Source: Acidimicrobiaceae bacterium (GTDB lineage Bacteria; Actinomycetota; Acidimicrobiia; Acidimicrobiales; UBA8592). From it: a stretch of DNA of 21,860 bases. The position numbers and the translations under genes are program-made. The notes under the pieces are model-generated. The model made no database searches and was not told where the DNA came from. It saw only the letters and a program-made list of their open reading frames with translations. Of the stretch, positions 13,901 to 21,859 are shown one piece after another. The stretch spans positions 1 through 21,860 of the forward strand of contig PBPU01000114.1 of assembly GCA_002724825.1 (NCBI GenBank), written 5' to 3'. The first letter of the stretch is position 1. The number at the start of each line of letters is the position of its first letter.

Positions 13901-16900
13901 GTTTCCTTTTTCGTCTCTAATACCCCGTCTAGCTTCTTTGATGTCGGGGTTCTGGAGAATCTTTTGGAAAGCCGGTTGGCGCACTAGTGCCCTAATTTCA
14001 GAGCTTGCATTAGTTAGATCAAACTCATAGTCACTATCATAACCATATTTCGACCAAAGATTTCGGATATCCCGTTTTCTCTTAGCGGCTTGTTTTCGCG
14101 TAGCTTCAGTTTCATTGTCTCCCGCGAAATCAAGGTGCATCCCGCCAAACAGATCATAATCAACGCCTGACGGATCGGGGTCGGAGTCGGGGTGACTAAA
14201 GCCTGTTTCCTCGCCTGCCTTTGCTAACAAAGATGCAAACTCGTCTAGTTCTTTGAGTTCTTTTCCATATACCTCCCCAGCTTTATTTAACAACCGATTA
14301 GATAAATCATCAGAAAGTTCCCATTCAATCAGTGTCTCTGCCGTTACTGGATCGGCTTTTTGCCGCACATGGGGTCCAAACACATCAGGGTCCATGTTGA
14401 AAGCATAGGCGGTGTTGCGGAGAGTTTGTGCAACCGAACGTGTCGAGTAGCTAGTGTCATCATCAGGATTAGTAACATACTCTAAAAATTTGTGCGCTGT
14501 GCGTCTTCCTAACTTTGTTTCACTTGCGGGTCTGCCCGCATCGCGGGCAGTTTTGTATTCGGCTAATAAGTTTTGTAAAGCGCCCGCTGATCGCCTCGCA
14601 AATCTAAAACCAAAAGAGGGCCATGTTTTGTACCCCGAGTTACCGCGAGTGGTTCGGCCAATAAGATCATCTATGAACCGTTCTTTGAACCTTTCGCGCA
14701 GTCTGTCAGGAGTCATACTGATGTCGCGGCCAGCCAACTGTGCGGCAGCAAAATGTTCTTCAACCGCATTGTCGATTACCTGCGCTAATCCTCCCTCTAA
14801 ATAAGCTTCGGCTACCTCTTGGTATACTTCCCAAGTACCATTCCCTGCCCCTGATGTTTTCATCTTAGTCGCCCCTATCTTGTCGTTATGGGCAAGACAA
14901 GCGGATAACACCATTAGGGATGTAGGTAAGCCTCCTTGTAATGGCTCGCTACCTGTAGGGAACATCGTTCCTACATATATCTCTCCACTATCTTCTATAC
15001 CGAGAGTAATTTTATCTCCTCTTTCACCTACGACACCGTTAATTTTTTCCTTTATTACAATCGCTCCCGTTTCCCGTCCGAATGCTCGATGCCAATCTAC
15101 GAGCTTAACATCTCTAGTGTCTGAATTAAGAGACAAGATTGCTTCTTTGAAAGCTGCAATATTTACTGTTCCTTCTTCACGAGAAGCAATAGGTTCTCCT
15201 TGCCCAAACTCTGCTAGTGTCATTTCTGGTCCTCCAGAAAATCCTCCGAGAGGCAAAAGGTCATTACTCGCATCCGGCGTAACCAGATAATGAAATTCTA
15301 AGTTTGGCCCGTGTAGATCAACATCATTAGGGGTGATCGGGTTGGATGTGTCCGCTGCAACAGACGGAGTAATCCCAAACATAACAGGAACATCTACATC
15401 CTGATCAATATCTGCACCCTCTGCGAGATCTGCAAAAAAGGCTAGATAAGCTAAAGTCTGGTTGACTGTTTTCTTATCCATATCAGAAAGATCTTCTCTG
15501 ATTTTTCGACCAGCCAGAGTCTCTTCAAAAGGATCTAAAACCGTGAACGACCTCATAAGCTGATCTGTGGTCATGTTCCCGTCCATGAGAGCGTCGTTCA
15601 TGTCGGCATCAGGAACTGTGGGAGATATAGGGATAGAAAGAGGGGGCATCTCTACCGAACGACCTCTGGCATGATTACTTTTTAATTTTTCAAGTAACTT
15701 TCTGCCCTCCTCGTCCATATGGGTGCTAATCGTGTGCCCCCAAAAATTGAGGTCATTTTCCCCCAACAAATCTTTAGCGAAGAACCCAACTAACTCTCTA
15801 GCTTTTACTGAACGCAGAGACCTGAAGCGGGGGTCTAGCCCATATCCTTGTAAGGTAAAGTTTTCAGGGCCAGTCCCACGAGCAGAACTGGGGTTAATTC
15901 TGGCTATTCTCCTATCGCCCCGCTGCCCAAAATTAACCTTGCCTCTAAAGCCTGTGGTTCGTGCCCTTTGAGCAGCTTGTTCAGCAGCCCTAGAAGCAGC
16001 AGCTCGTTCAGCGGCATGGCCGTCTGCGTCCCTGTCGCGGGGGACTTGTTGGACAACTCTTTTGCCCTCAACCATTTCGAAATCAGACGCCCGCATGATT
16101 GCATTAAACAAAGGAGCATCAGCAGATGCTTGTGTAAACAATTGGAAAGCAATCGCTTCTTCCTCTGCTTGATCGGCGGTTTCTTCAATCGTGTCTACAT
16201 TCATGGCCCGCCGAAATGTCTCTAGGACTTCCGCAGGGGCCTCGAAATTAAGATTCATGTTCTTATTGTCGCGCTCAAAATTAGCTTCAATCGCGATCAT
16301 CTCATTCATAAGAGTATGAATGGCTGAATCTAAAGGACCGTGTGGCTCGCGGCTAAGGCGTCTATTCGCAATGAACCTGTTAATGGCCGCGCTGATATAG
16401 CGTTTAAGGATAGACAACAGTTTTGGGTTTTGTGACCAGAACTGCGTGTCTTCTTCGGTAGTGAAACCTTTCGTTGCTTTCTGCAACTGCATGCGGAGCT
16501 TTTCCTCAACCAAACGCTTTCTTTCTTCATAGGCCACAGCAGGGTCTTCTGAGCGAAGGTTTGCTTTCATTTCCGCTACCCGTGCGGCTCGTTTTTCAGA
16601 GTTTAAAATACCGCTGCCGTATTCCTCTGCAATAGCATCAAAATCTTCATCACTTAATACTTCCATAATGCTGTTGATGTCAGCATCAGTCAGTGACCTG
16701 AAAGAAGCGATGTGCGCTAATTCTTCGTGAGCGATAATGTAAGCAATAGCTTTTTGAGCGAGAGGATCTAAACCATGTATAAGAGCAGCTAGTTGGTTGG
16801 GGTTAATAAAAATCGTAACGCCATCAACCCTAGCTGTTTGATCCATGTCCTCGTCAAACGCTAGTCTCTTATTTAGGGGGAGCCTTTCACTTATGTAATC

Positions 16901-19900
16901 AATAACCCCTTGCACTTCAGCCGCTACAACGGGATCACCTTCTGTCTCTGCAATTTCTTCTTTTAGCTGCGCCGTTTCCTCTTCCCGTAAAGCTTCTAGC
17001 CGCCTGCGTTCATCAAACGAGCCAATGGCAGTGGCTGCATTTTCTGCATCTAGACCTTGGTTTGTTTCTAAATAATTGAATAAAGCATCCCTGACTTTAA
17101 CAGCAGCTACTTGTTCTTCAGTTAAGACTCCTTCTGGGCTTACCCCAGCACGTTCTTGCTGAATAATTCTTTCGGCAAGGCGGATACGCACAAAATCATC
17201 CGCTGTTGACTGGCCCTCTACCTTGGCTTCATCAGGAATTCGAACGACTTTTACTTTAGTAGACGCTCCTACAGATTTTGCTAATGCTTTTAACTCCGAA
17301 ATTGGTGTGTTATTAAGGTCAGGGAACCGTTCGAAAATTGCTTCGCTCCCTACTGGTTCTTCAGTTAGGACTCCTTCTGGGCCTACCGCATCAGCCGTTT
17401 CAGCAATACGGATAATCTCTGGCAGGGATTTTCCTTGTAAGGGACCATCGCGATCAATACCTCCAAATTCTTCCGTTATAAAATCAACAGCCTCTTGAGG
17501 GATTGTTGTTGGTTCAGCAGCTTCAGCCGCTTCTGTTTGGCGCTCACGAATGCGTCCTGCAAAGCTCTCCCGCATTTTTGCACGTCGCGCATTAGCGTCC
17601 GCAGTCGCTTGAGCTGCGTCATACGCAACAGCAGGCAGGACTTTGTTGGTCACATTCCGGTGAGTGGTGCGCCCCAGATCAAGGATGTCTTCCATAGCAT
17701 CCGCAAACTGTTTTCCTTCAGTCGGAGTAACTTTGCGGAACAAGCCAGTGATCGACTCAATAATGCGGCGGAAGAATCCGCGTTGTCCTTGCGGTGTGTC
17801 CAGCTTCTTAATGTGATACTGGAACTCAGGAGACAGTAAAAAGCTCGCAACAAACTCGTCCAAGTTTACAAGGCCGTCTTCCAGAATAGCATTGGTCTCA
17901 TCACTCGCAGCATACTGCTCCATCGCCATCGCATGCAGTCCTTGCAGCCGCTGGCGGGCGAGGCGTTGTTTTGAGGTAAGCTGGTTCTGTGGTTTGTTGA
18001 GAGTATCGGAAAGGAACGCATGGACATATTCTTCAAGAAGAACATTTTCAAGGCCGCGACCGTTACCGCTAGCTGTGTTAATAAACACACGGTGTGATCC
18101 ATCTGCTCCGCGAACATACTCACCTGCAACTTCCAAGTTGGCTTCCCCCATGCTAAAGCCCACGTTGCGAATAAATTCTTCGTCTTCCAGAAGCATCTCA
18201 GCCACCAACTTGTGGTTGGGGTTCTCACTGGACTCAGCAATTTTTTGCAGGGCTTCAACAACCGAATCAGGGTTGCCTGATTCCAAACCAAGAAACGCTA
18301 TTTCAATTTCATTGTTAAGAGCTGCTTGTTCACGTTCAGCATCGGTAAGGTGTGAACGCGACAGACGGCGACGGATAGATTGATCCATCGCTTTGATAAA
18401 GTTTACAGCTTGTATGCGAGAAGCTGGTTGCCCAAGAGATTCAGTAATTAGTTCTCTTGTCAGCTCAATCGTCTCTTCATCTTGGGACGGATCGCCCTCA
18501 AGTCTGTTGGCAATAGCATTAAGCTTAAGGCTTGTTCTTAAATCCAAACCAGACCGGAACCGCCCTGATTCAAGAAGGCGTACAAACTCAGCCGCATCTG
18601 GGTTTGTAGGGTTAGTTGCCATCCACCCGCCAATGCTATTCATTAGCTGCTTAACCCCGCTTTCAGTTTCAAGCATAGACCTGACATGGGTAGCCATCTC
18701 AGGGTCGGGGTCGGGGTAGATCGATTGAAACGCCAAGTCAGTCAGCGCATCTTTAAGTTCTGAGTCTTCGCGAATAGCGCCAACAGCGTCGTCTAAAGTT
18801 CGTTTTACAACACCCGCGAATACTTGCGGCGGAAGTGGGTCAGATGTGTCTTGCCCGTCTACATAGATAGCTTGGTTCTCTACGTTCTGGAGACCCAACG
18901 CATCCATTGCGTCCTGATCGTGCATGCTGACAAACGCAGCATTTTTTTCATGCGTTCCTCTGGCTTCTTGTTGCGCTAAGTAGCGGTCAACATTTCTGCG
19001 GACAATCTTAGTAAAAGTAGGCATAGACCCACCTGCAAAATCGTCAGCGTTTAAAACGTGTTCTTCAACAAACTGAACAATAACTTCAGTGTTAGTAGGG
19101 GTCTCAGACTTTTTAATAGAAGTAAGTGAGCGTAGCCTAGCAACTACTTCTTTTTTCGGGACATCCTCCTGCATACGAGACAAGAGTTCCCTGACTACTG
19201 CTTTTTTCTTATTGGGAGCAACCGTAACCTTATTGCCTATGCGGGCTGTAAATTTTTTCCGGCGGTCCAACAAAGCAGAACGAAGTTCAAAAAGTTCGGC
19301 TTTACGGCGGAACTCAGTAACAGCTCCTGTTATAGCGGCTTCTCTAAAAGCGATATCATCCAGCTTGTTGCCTTCATCGCCATAGAAATCCATGAACGAA
19401 TCAAACTGCGCTGGATCAGCAGTATATGCGTCGAGGAATCGTTCAAGCTGCACATCGAGTTCAGCCATCGACATACCAACAGACACTAAATCGCTACCAT
19501 CGGAAGCTAGGCCGTGTGCCCCATCAGGCAGGATTTTATCGTAATCAACAATAAAGGGGAGACTCGCCCACGCATTAGCCAAATCATGGTTGGCTTCAAC
19601 TGAGCCTACCTTGTCTACAGGCGCGACCATAGACTCTTTAAGTTGCCCGTCTAATGTCGGACGGAGGACATCTACAACCCAGCCATCTCTTATCTTAAAA
19701 GCAGGGTTTATGTTTTCGGTTCCTTCGGGTGGCGCTGCTACAGGAATGTTGTGCGCCAACATTTCAGCTACAACAATAGGGTCGTTGTTAAACAACCCTC
19801 TTCCGTGTCTATCAACAACGCCTGTTATTTTTTTGCCTTCCTCTTTTTTCCCTGTCTTAGGATTGAAGAAAGTTCTCCTGCGGCTGCTCTTAAATCCTTT

Positions 19901-21859
19901 GCCGCCAGCAGGTTCTTCTACCTCAATGACCGGATAGCGGTTATAAATAACCTTGGCCATGAGATCCGATTTGTCTGAATACTCTGAAGACGCAGGTAAG
20001 CCAAACCTAGCGGCAGAGGAAACCCTTACAGGAGCGCCAAACCGAACAGCTAGTGTTGCATACTCCAACACTTCAGCCATTTCTGATTCGGTTATTTCTT
20101 CGCCAGCTTTAAACGCAGACAGATCAAAGTGACCTGCTTCAGACACATCAATCCCTTCAAGAGAAACGGAAGGACGGACTTCTGCGTAAGCAACGACAGG
20201 TTTTTTTCTGTCTGGAAGAGGGTCTACAAGCGCGAGTCTTCCTGTTTCAGTAACAATAACCTGCATCTGGTCTAACCCCAGACGTTGTGCAACGACATTA
20301 CGGCGAGGACTACCTAGCTTGAAAGTAAGCTCACTAAAATCTTTCTCCCTGAAAGGAGTCATCGGCAAAGAGATCTTCCCTTCGCCAGAAACGTCGATTG
20401 TTTCTTCAACAGCAACAAAGTCATTTATGCCGCGTTGGAGGCGCAGCATGCCTTCTTCTGTATTGAGGGCGTCTTCAAGTTGGAAAAGAAAAGTAGATGC
20501 TGATTCATCGTCGGCAAATGGGTCTCCTTCTGTAGAACCAAATGTAGCAGGTGGTTCAGTGCCCACTATAAGTTCAGGAGTAGGCCCAGCAGGAGCGGCG
20601 GGAGCATCAGGAGCAGGTCCAGTAGGGATAGGTCGCGCTGTAGAAGACGGGGTAGCTACTTCGGCAACTTTTTCCGCTTTCTCTGCCCGAACAATGCGTT
20701 GCATCAACTGCGCCCGCGCAGTTATGTCTTCGACTCCTTCTTCTACTTCGGTGGGAAGACCCGCTTCTTCTGCTATCTTTTGAAGTTCTTCAACAGGCGG
20801 GGAGTCGGGAAATCTGCGGTTGATCTCCTCTTCAGTAACTTGAATTGTAGCAGCAGGAGTAACCTCGCCATACGATAGCACTCCGACTTCTTCAGGGGTA
20901 ACGGCAGTTTCCAGTTCAAATGTCGTTTCGCGGTCTCCTACTGTTGGGACAGTGCGGCGTTTAGCTTCCCGCCCTGCGGGTTGGGCTTCGCGGATACGGG
21001 CTGCTGTTTTAGCTGTCTGCCTCACGGCTTCAGCAGTAAGTGGGCTGTCTGTTCCCTCTAGCCTTGAGGCGACGCCCTCGTAAAAATCTCTGCGTAGTCT
21101 GGCACCAGCCGCAGCTTCTCCAAAACGATTGGGCCGGAACTTAGCATTTATTCGTTGAACAGCAGGAACACCTGCGCCCATAACGCCACCTAGTGCGCCA
21201 GCATAAAGGGACTGTGACATCCTCTCCAACATTGGAGTGTTTTCTTCAAGAACGGCATCAACAATAAACCCATTAACAAACTCATCGAGGGCTTCTTCCT
21301 GTGCTTCATCTACAACATTGCCAAGAAGAGACCGTGCCCCTGAATACTTGTATTTTTTCAGTTGGGCTTTTAGTTGTAGAGCCATTGCTTTAGCAACGGT
21401 CTGGTCACCAATTCCTTTTGTGTTAGCGACAGATTTTAAGACGCCGGATAATTTTTTGAAGGACATCCCCTTTAGCAAGGCGTCTTCTACACCACCTCTG
21501 CCCAAGGCACCGAACCCAGCAGTGATAAATCCAGTAAAGGCACCAGCCATCATCGCGCCACCAAGTGCCCTGTCGTGGATCTCTGCGCGGCTTAAATCAG
21601 TGTTTTGCTGCAACTGATGGAAGAGTGTCCCATAAGTCGCTGACCCAGATCTTGTAGCCGCAGGAATAAAAGTAGCTACTGATCCTCCAATTTGTTTTGC
21701 AACGAGGCTGTTGTAGCCTTTGATGGCAGCTTCAGCTCCTTTGAATGTTCCTTCTTGTGCCTCTTTAAGAGACAACTTAATTAACCCTTCGCTGACTAAT
21801 CTTTCGGCTGCTTCTTCTGAAGTTTCTTTTACAGTTTTTTGGAAAGCAGAACTAGTCAA
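7997..21859 (-). CDS. Giant polyvalent phage protein, 5'-truncated at the window edge (at least 4620 codons)
   Basis: The frame is open from the right edge, with no ATG there (the first codon is a TTG), so the true start lies outside. Residues below count from that edge. Residues 1-245 are Gly/Ala-rich with membrane-like stretches (about 95-125 and 215-235), as in internal-virion proteins. One copy of an RFPD module is near 348, then a Pro/Ala linker (about 400-440). A degenerate zincin-like domain carries EEYVH (1276-1280). A second RFPD module is near 1508. A zincin-like domain has HEELAH (1711-1716) and a possible Glu ligand near 1784. A tandem duplication fills about 1900-3650, with a third RFPD module near 3140. 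A helical segment contains GGFYLTRAY (about 3820). The end (about 4045-4480) resembles the LPD38 domain (LRNMLGN, PFLRFKAEVPR, PSYLRGHTFWII). Such proteins are packaged and thought to enter the host with the DNA. The function here is inferred from architecture. Confidence 0.85.
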   Translation of the reverse strand: MTSSAFQKTVKETSEEAAERLVSEGLIKLSLKEAQEGTFKGAEAAIKGYNSLVAKQIGGSVATFIPAATRSGSATYGTLFHQLQQNTDLSRAEIHDRALGGAMMAGAFTGFITAGFGALGRGGVEDALLKGMSFKKLSGVLKSVANTKGIGDQTVAKAMALQLKAQLKKYKYSGARSLLGNVVDEAQEEALDEFVNGFIVDAVLEENTPMLERMSQSLYAGALGGVMGAGVPAVQRINAKFRPNRFGEAAAGARLRRDFYEGVASRLEGTDSPLTAEAVRQTAKTAARIREAQPAGREAKRRTVPTVGDRETTFELETAVTPEEVGVLSYGEVTPAATIQVTEEEINRRFPDSPPVEELQKIAEEAGLPTEVEEGVEDITARAQLMQRIVRAEKAEKVAEVATPSSTARPIPTGPAPDAPAAPAGPTPELIVGTEPPATFGSTEGDPFADDESASTFLFQLEDALNTEEGMLRLQRGINDFVAVEETIDVSGEGKISLPMTPFREKDFSELTFKLGSPRRNVVAQRLGLDQMQVIVTETGRLALVDPLPDRKKPVVAYAEVRPSVSLEGIDVSEAGHFDLSAFKAGEEITESEMAEVLEYATLAVRFGAPVRVSSAARFGLPASSEYSDKSDLMAKVIYNRYPVIEVEEPAGGKGFKSSRRRTFFNPKTGKKEEGKKITGVVDRHGRGLFNNDPIVVAEMLAHNIPVAAPPEGTENINPAFKIRDGWVVDVLRPTLDGQLKESMVAPVDKVGSVEANHDLANAWASLPFIVDYDKILPDGAHGLASDGSDLVSVGMSMAELDVQLERFLDAYTADPAQFDSFMDFYGDEGNKLDDIAFREAAITGAVTEFRRKAELFELRSALLDRRKKFTARIGNKVTVAPNKKKAVVRELLSRMQEDVPKKEVVARLRSLTSIKKSETPTNTEVIVQFVEEHVLNADDFAGGSMPTFTKIVRRNVDRYLAQQEARGTHEKNAAFVSMHDQDAMDALGLQNVENQAIYVDGQDTSDPLPPQVFAGVVKRTLDDAVGAIREDSELKDALTDLAFQSIYPDPDPEMATHVRSMLETESGVKQLMNSIGGWMATNPTNPDAAEFVRLLESGRFRSGLDLRTSLKLNAIANRLEGDPSQDEETIELTRELITESLGQPASRIQAVNFIKAMDQSIRRRLSRSHLTDAEREQAALNNEIEIAFLGLESGNPDSVVEALQKIAESSENPNHKLVAEMLLEDEEFIRNVGFSMGEANLEVAGEYVRGADGSHRVFINTASGNGRGLENVLLEEYVHAFLSDTLNKPQNQLTSKQRLARQRLQGLHAMAMEQYAASDETNAILEDGLVNLDEFVASFLLSPEFQYHIKKLDTPQGQRGFFRRIIESITGLFRKVTPTEGKQFADAMEDILDLGRTTHRNVTNKVLPAVAYDAAQATADANARRAKMRESFAGRIRERQTEAAEAAEPTTIPQEAVDFITEEFGGIDRDGPLQGKSLPEIIRIAETADAVGPEGVLTEEPVGSEAIFERFPDLNNTPISELKALAKSVGASTKVKVVRIPDEAKVEGQSTADDFVRIRLAERIIQQERAGVSPEGVLTEEQVAAVKVRDALFNYLETNQGLDAENAATAIGSFDERRRLEALREEETAQLKEEIAETEGDPVVAAEVQGVIDYISERLPLNKRLAFDEDMDQTARVDGVTIFINPNQLAALIHGLDPLAQKAIAYIIAHEELAHIASFRSLTDADINSIMEVLSDEDFDAIAEEYGSGILNSEKRAARVAEMKANLRSEDPAVAYEERKRLVEEKLRMQLQKATKGFTTEEDTQFWSQNPKLLSILKRYISAAINRFIANRRLSREPHGPLDSAIHTLMNEMIAIEANFERDNKNMNLNFEAPAEVLETFRRAMNVDTIEETADQAEEEAIAFQLFTQASADAPLFNAIMRASDFEMVEGKRVVQQVPRDRDADGHAAERAAASRAAEQAAQRARTTGFRGKVNFGQRGDRRIARINPSSARGTGPENFTLQGYGLDPRFRSLRSVKARELVGFFAKDLLGENDLNFWGHTISTHMDEEGRKLLEKLKSNHARGRSVEMPPLSIPISPTVPDADMNDALMDGNMTTDQLMRSFTVLDPFEETLAGRKIREDLSDMDKKTVNQTLAYLAFFADLAEGADIDQDVDVPVMFGITPSVAADTSNPITPNDVDLHGPNLEFHYLVTPDASNDLLPLGGFSGGPEMTLAEFGQGEPIASREEGTVNIAAFKEAILSLNSDTRDVKLVDWHRAFGRETGAIVIKEKINGVVGERGDKITLGIEDSGEIYVGTMFPTGSEPLQGGLPTSLMVLSACLAHNDKIGATKMKTSGAGNGTWEVYQEVAEAYLEGGLAQVIDNAVEEHFAAAQLAGRDISMTPDRLRERFKERFIDDLIGRTTRGNSGYKTWPSFGFRFARRSAGALQNLLAEYKTARDAGRPASETKLGRRTAHKFLEYVTNPDDDTSYSTRSVAQTLRNTAYAFNMDPDVFGPHVRQKADPVTAETLIEWELSDDLSNRLLNKAGEVYGKELKELDEFASLLAKAGEETGFSHPDSDPDPSGVDYDLFGGMHLDFAGDNETEATRKQAAKRKRDIRNLWSKYGYDSDYEFDLTNASSEIRALVRQPAFQKILQNPDIKEARRGIRDEKGNLILTAAEGSGGEGPMVPVSEGYDAEVRRAKKELGADTPAFAEERQRIADKYNSQLHEKGYEYNVFSSAQAGDSPLTGHNFENAPRRLEIPMVESGAFKAPQGWFNRIFKNELTEPRPKLHERINTNYRKVHDDLDEAMVDAEEKEVAFSLASQASTGTVNRIMRHDQLRARDADKFGRVKSEPLDPSLAPQVQPLRGQKDSVTWESRASTTPIDANTNTIRSLTMEDVGALLRIPLDENGNRAVPSEDIDIDLLSDLEDGVPIPAIPLPVHLSESSEETFFQLSPDGRFVYPFSVLNTYDLRQESNAMEWDVADSLQSSLQQAATIYHYLTKAAGLDSSANVPVRIGPPNGYINQQVDPDIEADYMLAFQDDSITLNRLASEPDLDGIRSEEPEITVRTSEERDLSEFGGGSKDNPKTRITPSRENFVPALLSLNNENRFVEIDGLYFQTDDDGNEVLVDPKKDANEIRFKIFSYESDGAKITQEEIDKRFPDPDIRISVLEGMLEDLGVSTAVEGENIMSPALQLKRRIIIKERDPESAPRTLKVMGGFKGDLDWDGTKVHWGNLFPEKYIGSGKQRKKLPTKGMAGTSVANDLFNVLYENNDKIGATEVTTLAGGEGQAHVDQILASAVIANLSDLVTAAAQKETDDPQEVAGIVERFNKAIRLGLYGDQAPDMTGYVTWVSIGFEHKYSSEIKSFVKAGKERTLNDKGDELLVGGYESPRLGKSNNYVQSVISDASITAGLNEWPDHGHAVVWIPAVQEARARMLEEVNQLATLLNEAALRKDPNADLDAGDLNEAMHGDIEGETIKEAAERKRTVKKLWRKYGTGLDVVFDFREGSNSSRAYGKTVLQTQVLRDPRVRKLIGRFRAEASKLKAGSLDNNPNFPKQFQELRNRYNAEFQTLGAAEIRDPQGNVVGNQVKYDFKLFASSGAGTSKTGHNFGNIVQLLEAPEFESGAYKQPKGFFNRLFRGDLGDPIKRLAEQRNEFGRASDDLLSKFKKKFDGLLLAAFGKNPSPDVMKDIAMAQGYPDPDVFVDGNLVNDAALKKLDKEHNDRRRAINQNTALTPAQREAQIKASLQRRDNAIESLEQAAKQKVLADQQSALRRIGAKSPQLAAHLIDIREQLIIPLQDKLKNSGISDPLMAKIDNTGGFYLTRAYAMFTDPTYASRVRNDPAYKHVRDAAARLFEKQFFFHHLNAAKDSGKSDTEARKIAKAELDKANKSALSSGVSTTYGDQMVMHVLDNYDGTRPTDATSAAGFKVIENNLKQRKDLPREFRDLLGELGPEVGTDLIVRTAATVSTITAQQSFLKNMADLGTKNGWMVTAADYAADPDKFPDYVPIRKGTPSANDPLKFMYAPKELVDSLELVLGGSYLSKANTTAQEAVGVMANVAQKLTGKAMVAKTLGSVGFYLRNMLGNVIFFGPAQGYGRLDKMISTTLKHTIQRMKDPDKLDAELTELVGLGVIGDEVRAGIMRELLQGKAAPETVLAKLDELTDDMVAVSQGKKAMEWLEKKAIDLSASVDGAFKMAYFDHEYRYLLRAAKKHPNSKIGKMLQKPNGEYLLKREAARKVKMTAQSLSQAPPLVTEMSRSQFGILFAPFLRFKAEVPRIVINTYKLGFEEMRSDNPLIKRRGLVRITSMSLMTGVVSAAAPAAAAALSGIGEDEDEALRKSMPSYLRGHTFWIIRDEDGNLKSADLTYLNPFSLLADPVMRSIENIRRGEFGKAGSAFASGLIFDTYLDDQILAGSVADVLQNKNSTTDREIWVPEVDGAGSAMLKSLGYIFKEAYQPRVLEDAISARNSIGGDYSEFSDSPLGELLDGAYPIKVHPIDLEQQYRRFLHDHSKRMKLVTDKKYKLYSKKPIGDAEVKDIYNEEYEGRRALNAELLRVARGFEGLGLSPQSQYEMMRDGGLGKNKAQLLFYGAMDRPAINKKFAEGLYERNLQHRLQPLMDQMNEYNRYLPIEVPE
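10910..13465 (-). repeat. Unit B of the tandem protein-level duplication
   Basis: Residues about 2799-3650 form the second copy, from AFSLASQAS...NRIMR to ESGAYKQPKGFFNRLFRGDL. Counterparts of the unit A landmarks are IRSL...DVGALL, YPFSVLNTY, VPVRIGP, LSEFGGG, ALLSLN, NDKIGAT (3256-3262), TWVSIGF, KRTVKKLWRKYG and TGHNF. Unit B additionally carries an RFPD module (near residue 3140) that I did not find in unit A. Confidence 0.8.
13470..16165 (-). repeat. Unit A of a tandem protein-level duplication inside the giant gene
   Basis: Residues about 1900-2795 from the window edge form the first copy. It begins at AFQLFTQAS...NAIMR and ends at ESGAFKAPQGWFNRIFKNEL. Landmarks in order are LRSV...ELVGFF, RSFTVLDPF, VPVMFGI, LAEFGQG, AILSLN, NDKIGAT (2325-2331), TWPSFGF, KRDIRNLWSKYG, and TGHNF. 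Every one has a counterpart in the same order in unit B. Copies are diverged at the DNA level, so the duplication is old. Confidence 0.8.
17113..17387 (-). repeat. Pair of 32-base direct repeats inside the giant gene
   Basis: The segments 17113-17144 and 17356-17387 match at 30 of 32 positions and are 243 bases (81 codons) apart in the same frame. Both encode the peptide core PEGVLTEE. The second RFPD module lies between them. Near-identity at the DNA level means a recent copy event or gene conversion, in contrast to the old 850-900 residue duplication. Confidence 0.7.

Noticed and set aside
21857..21859. TTG at the right edge as the start codon of the giant gene
   Set aside because: There is no upstream sequence to judge a ribosome site, the encoded sequence looks like the interior of a protein, and only one base remains before the edge, so the frame most likely continues outside.
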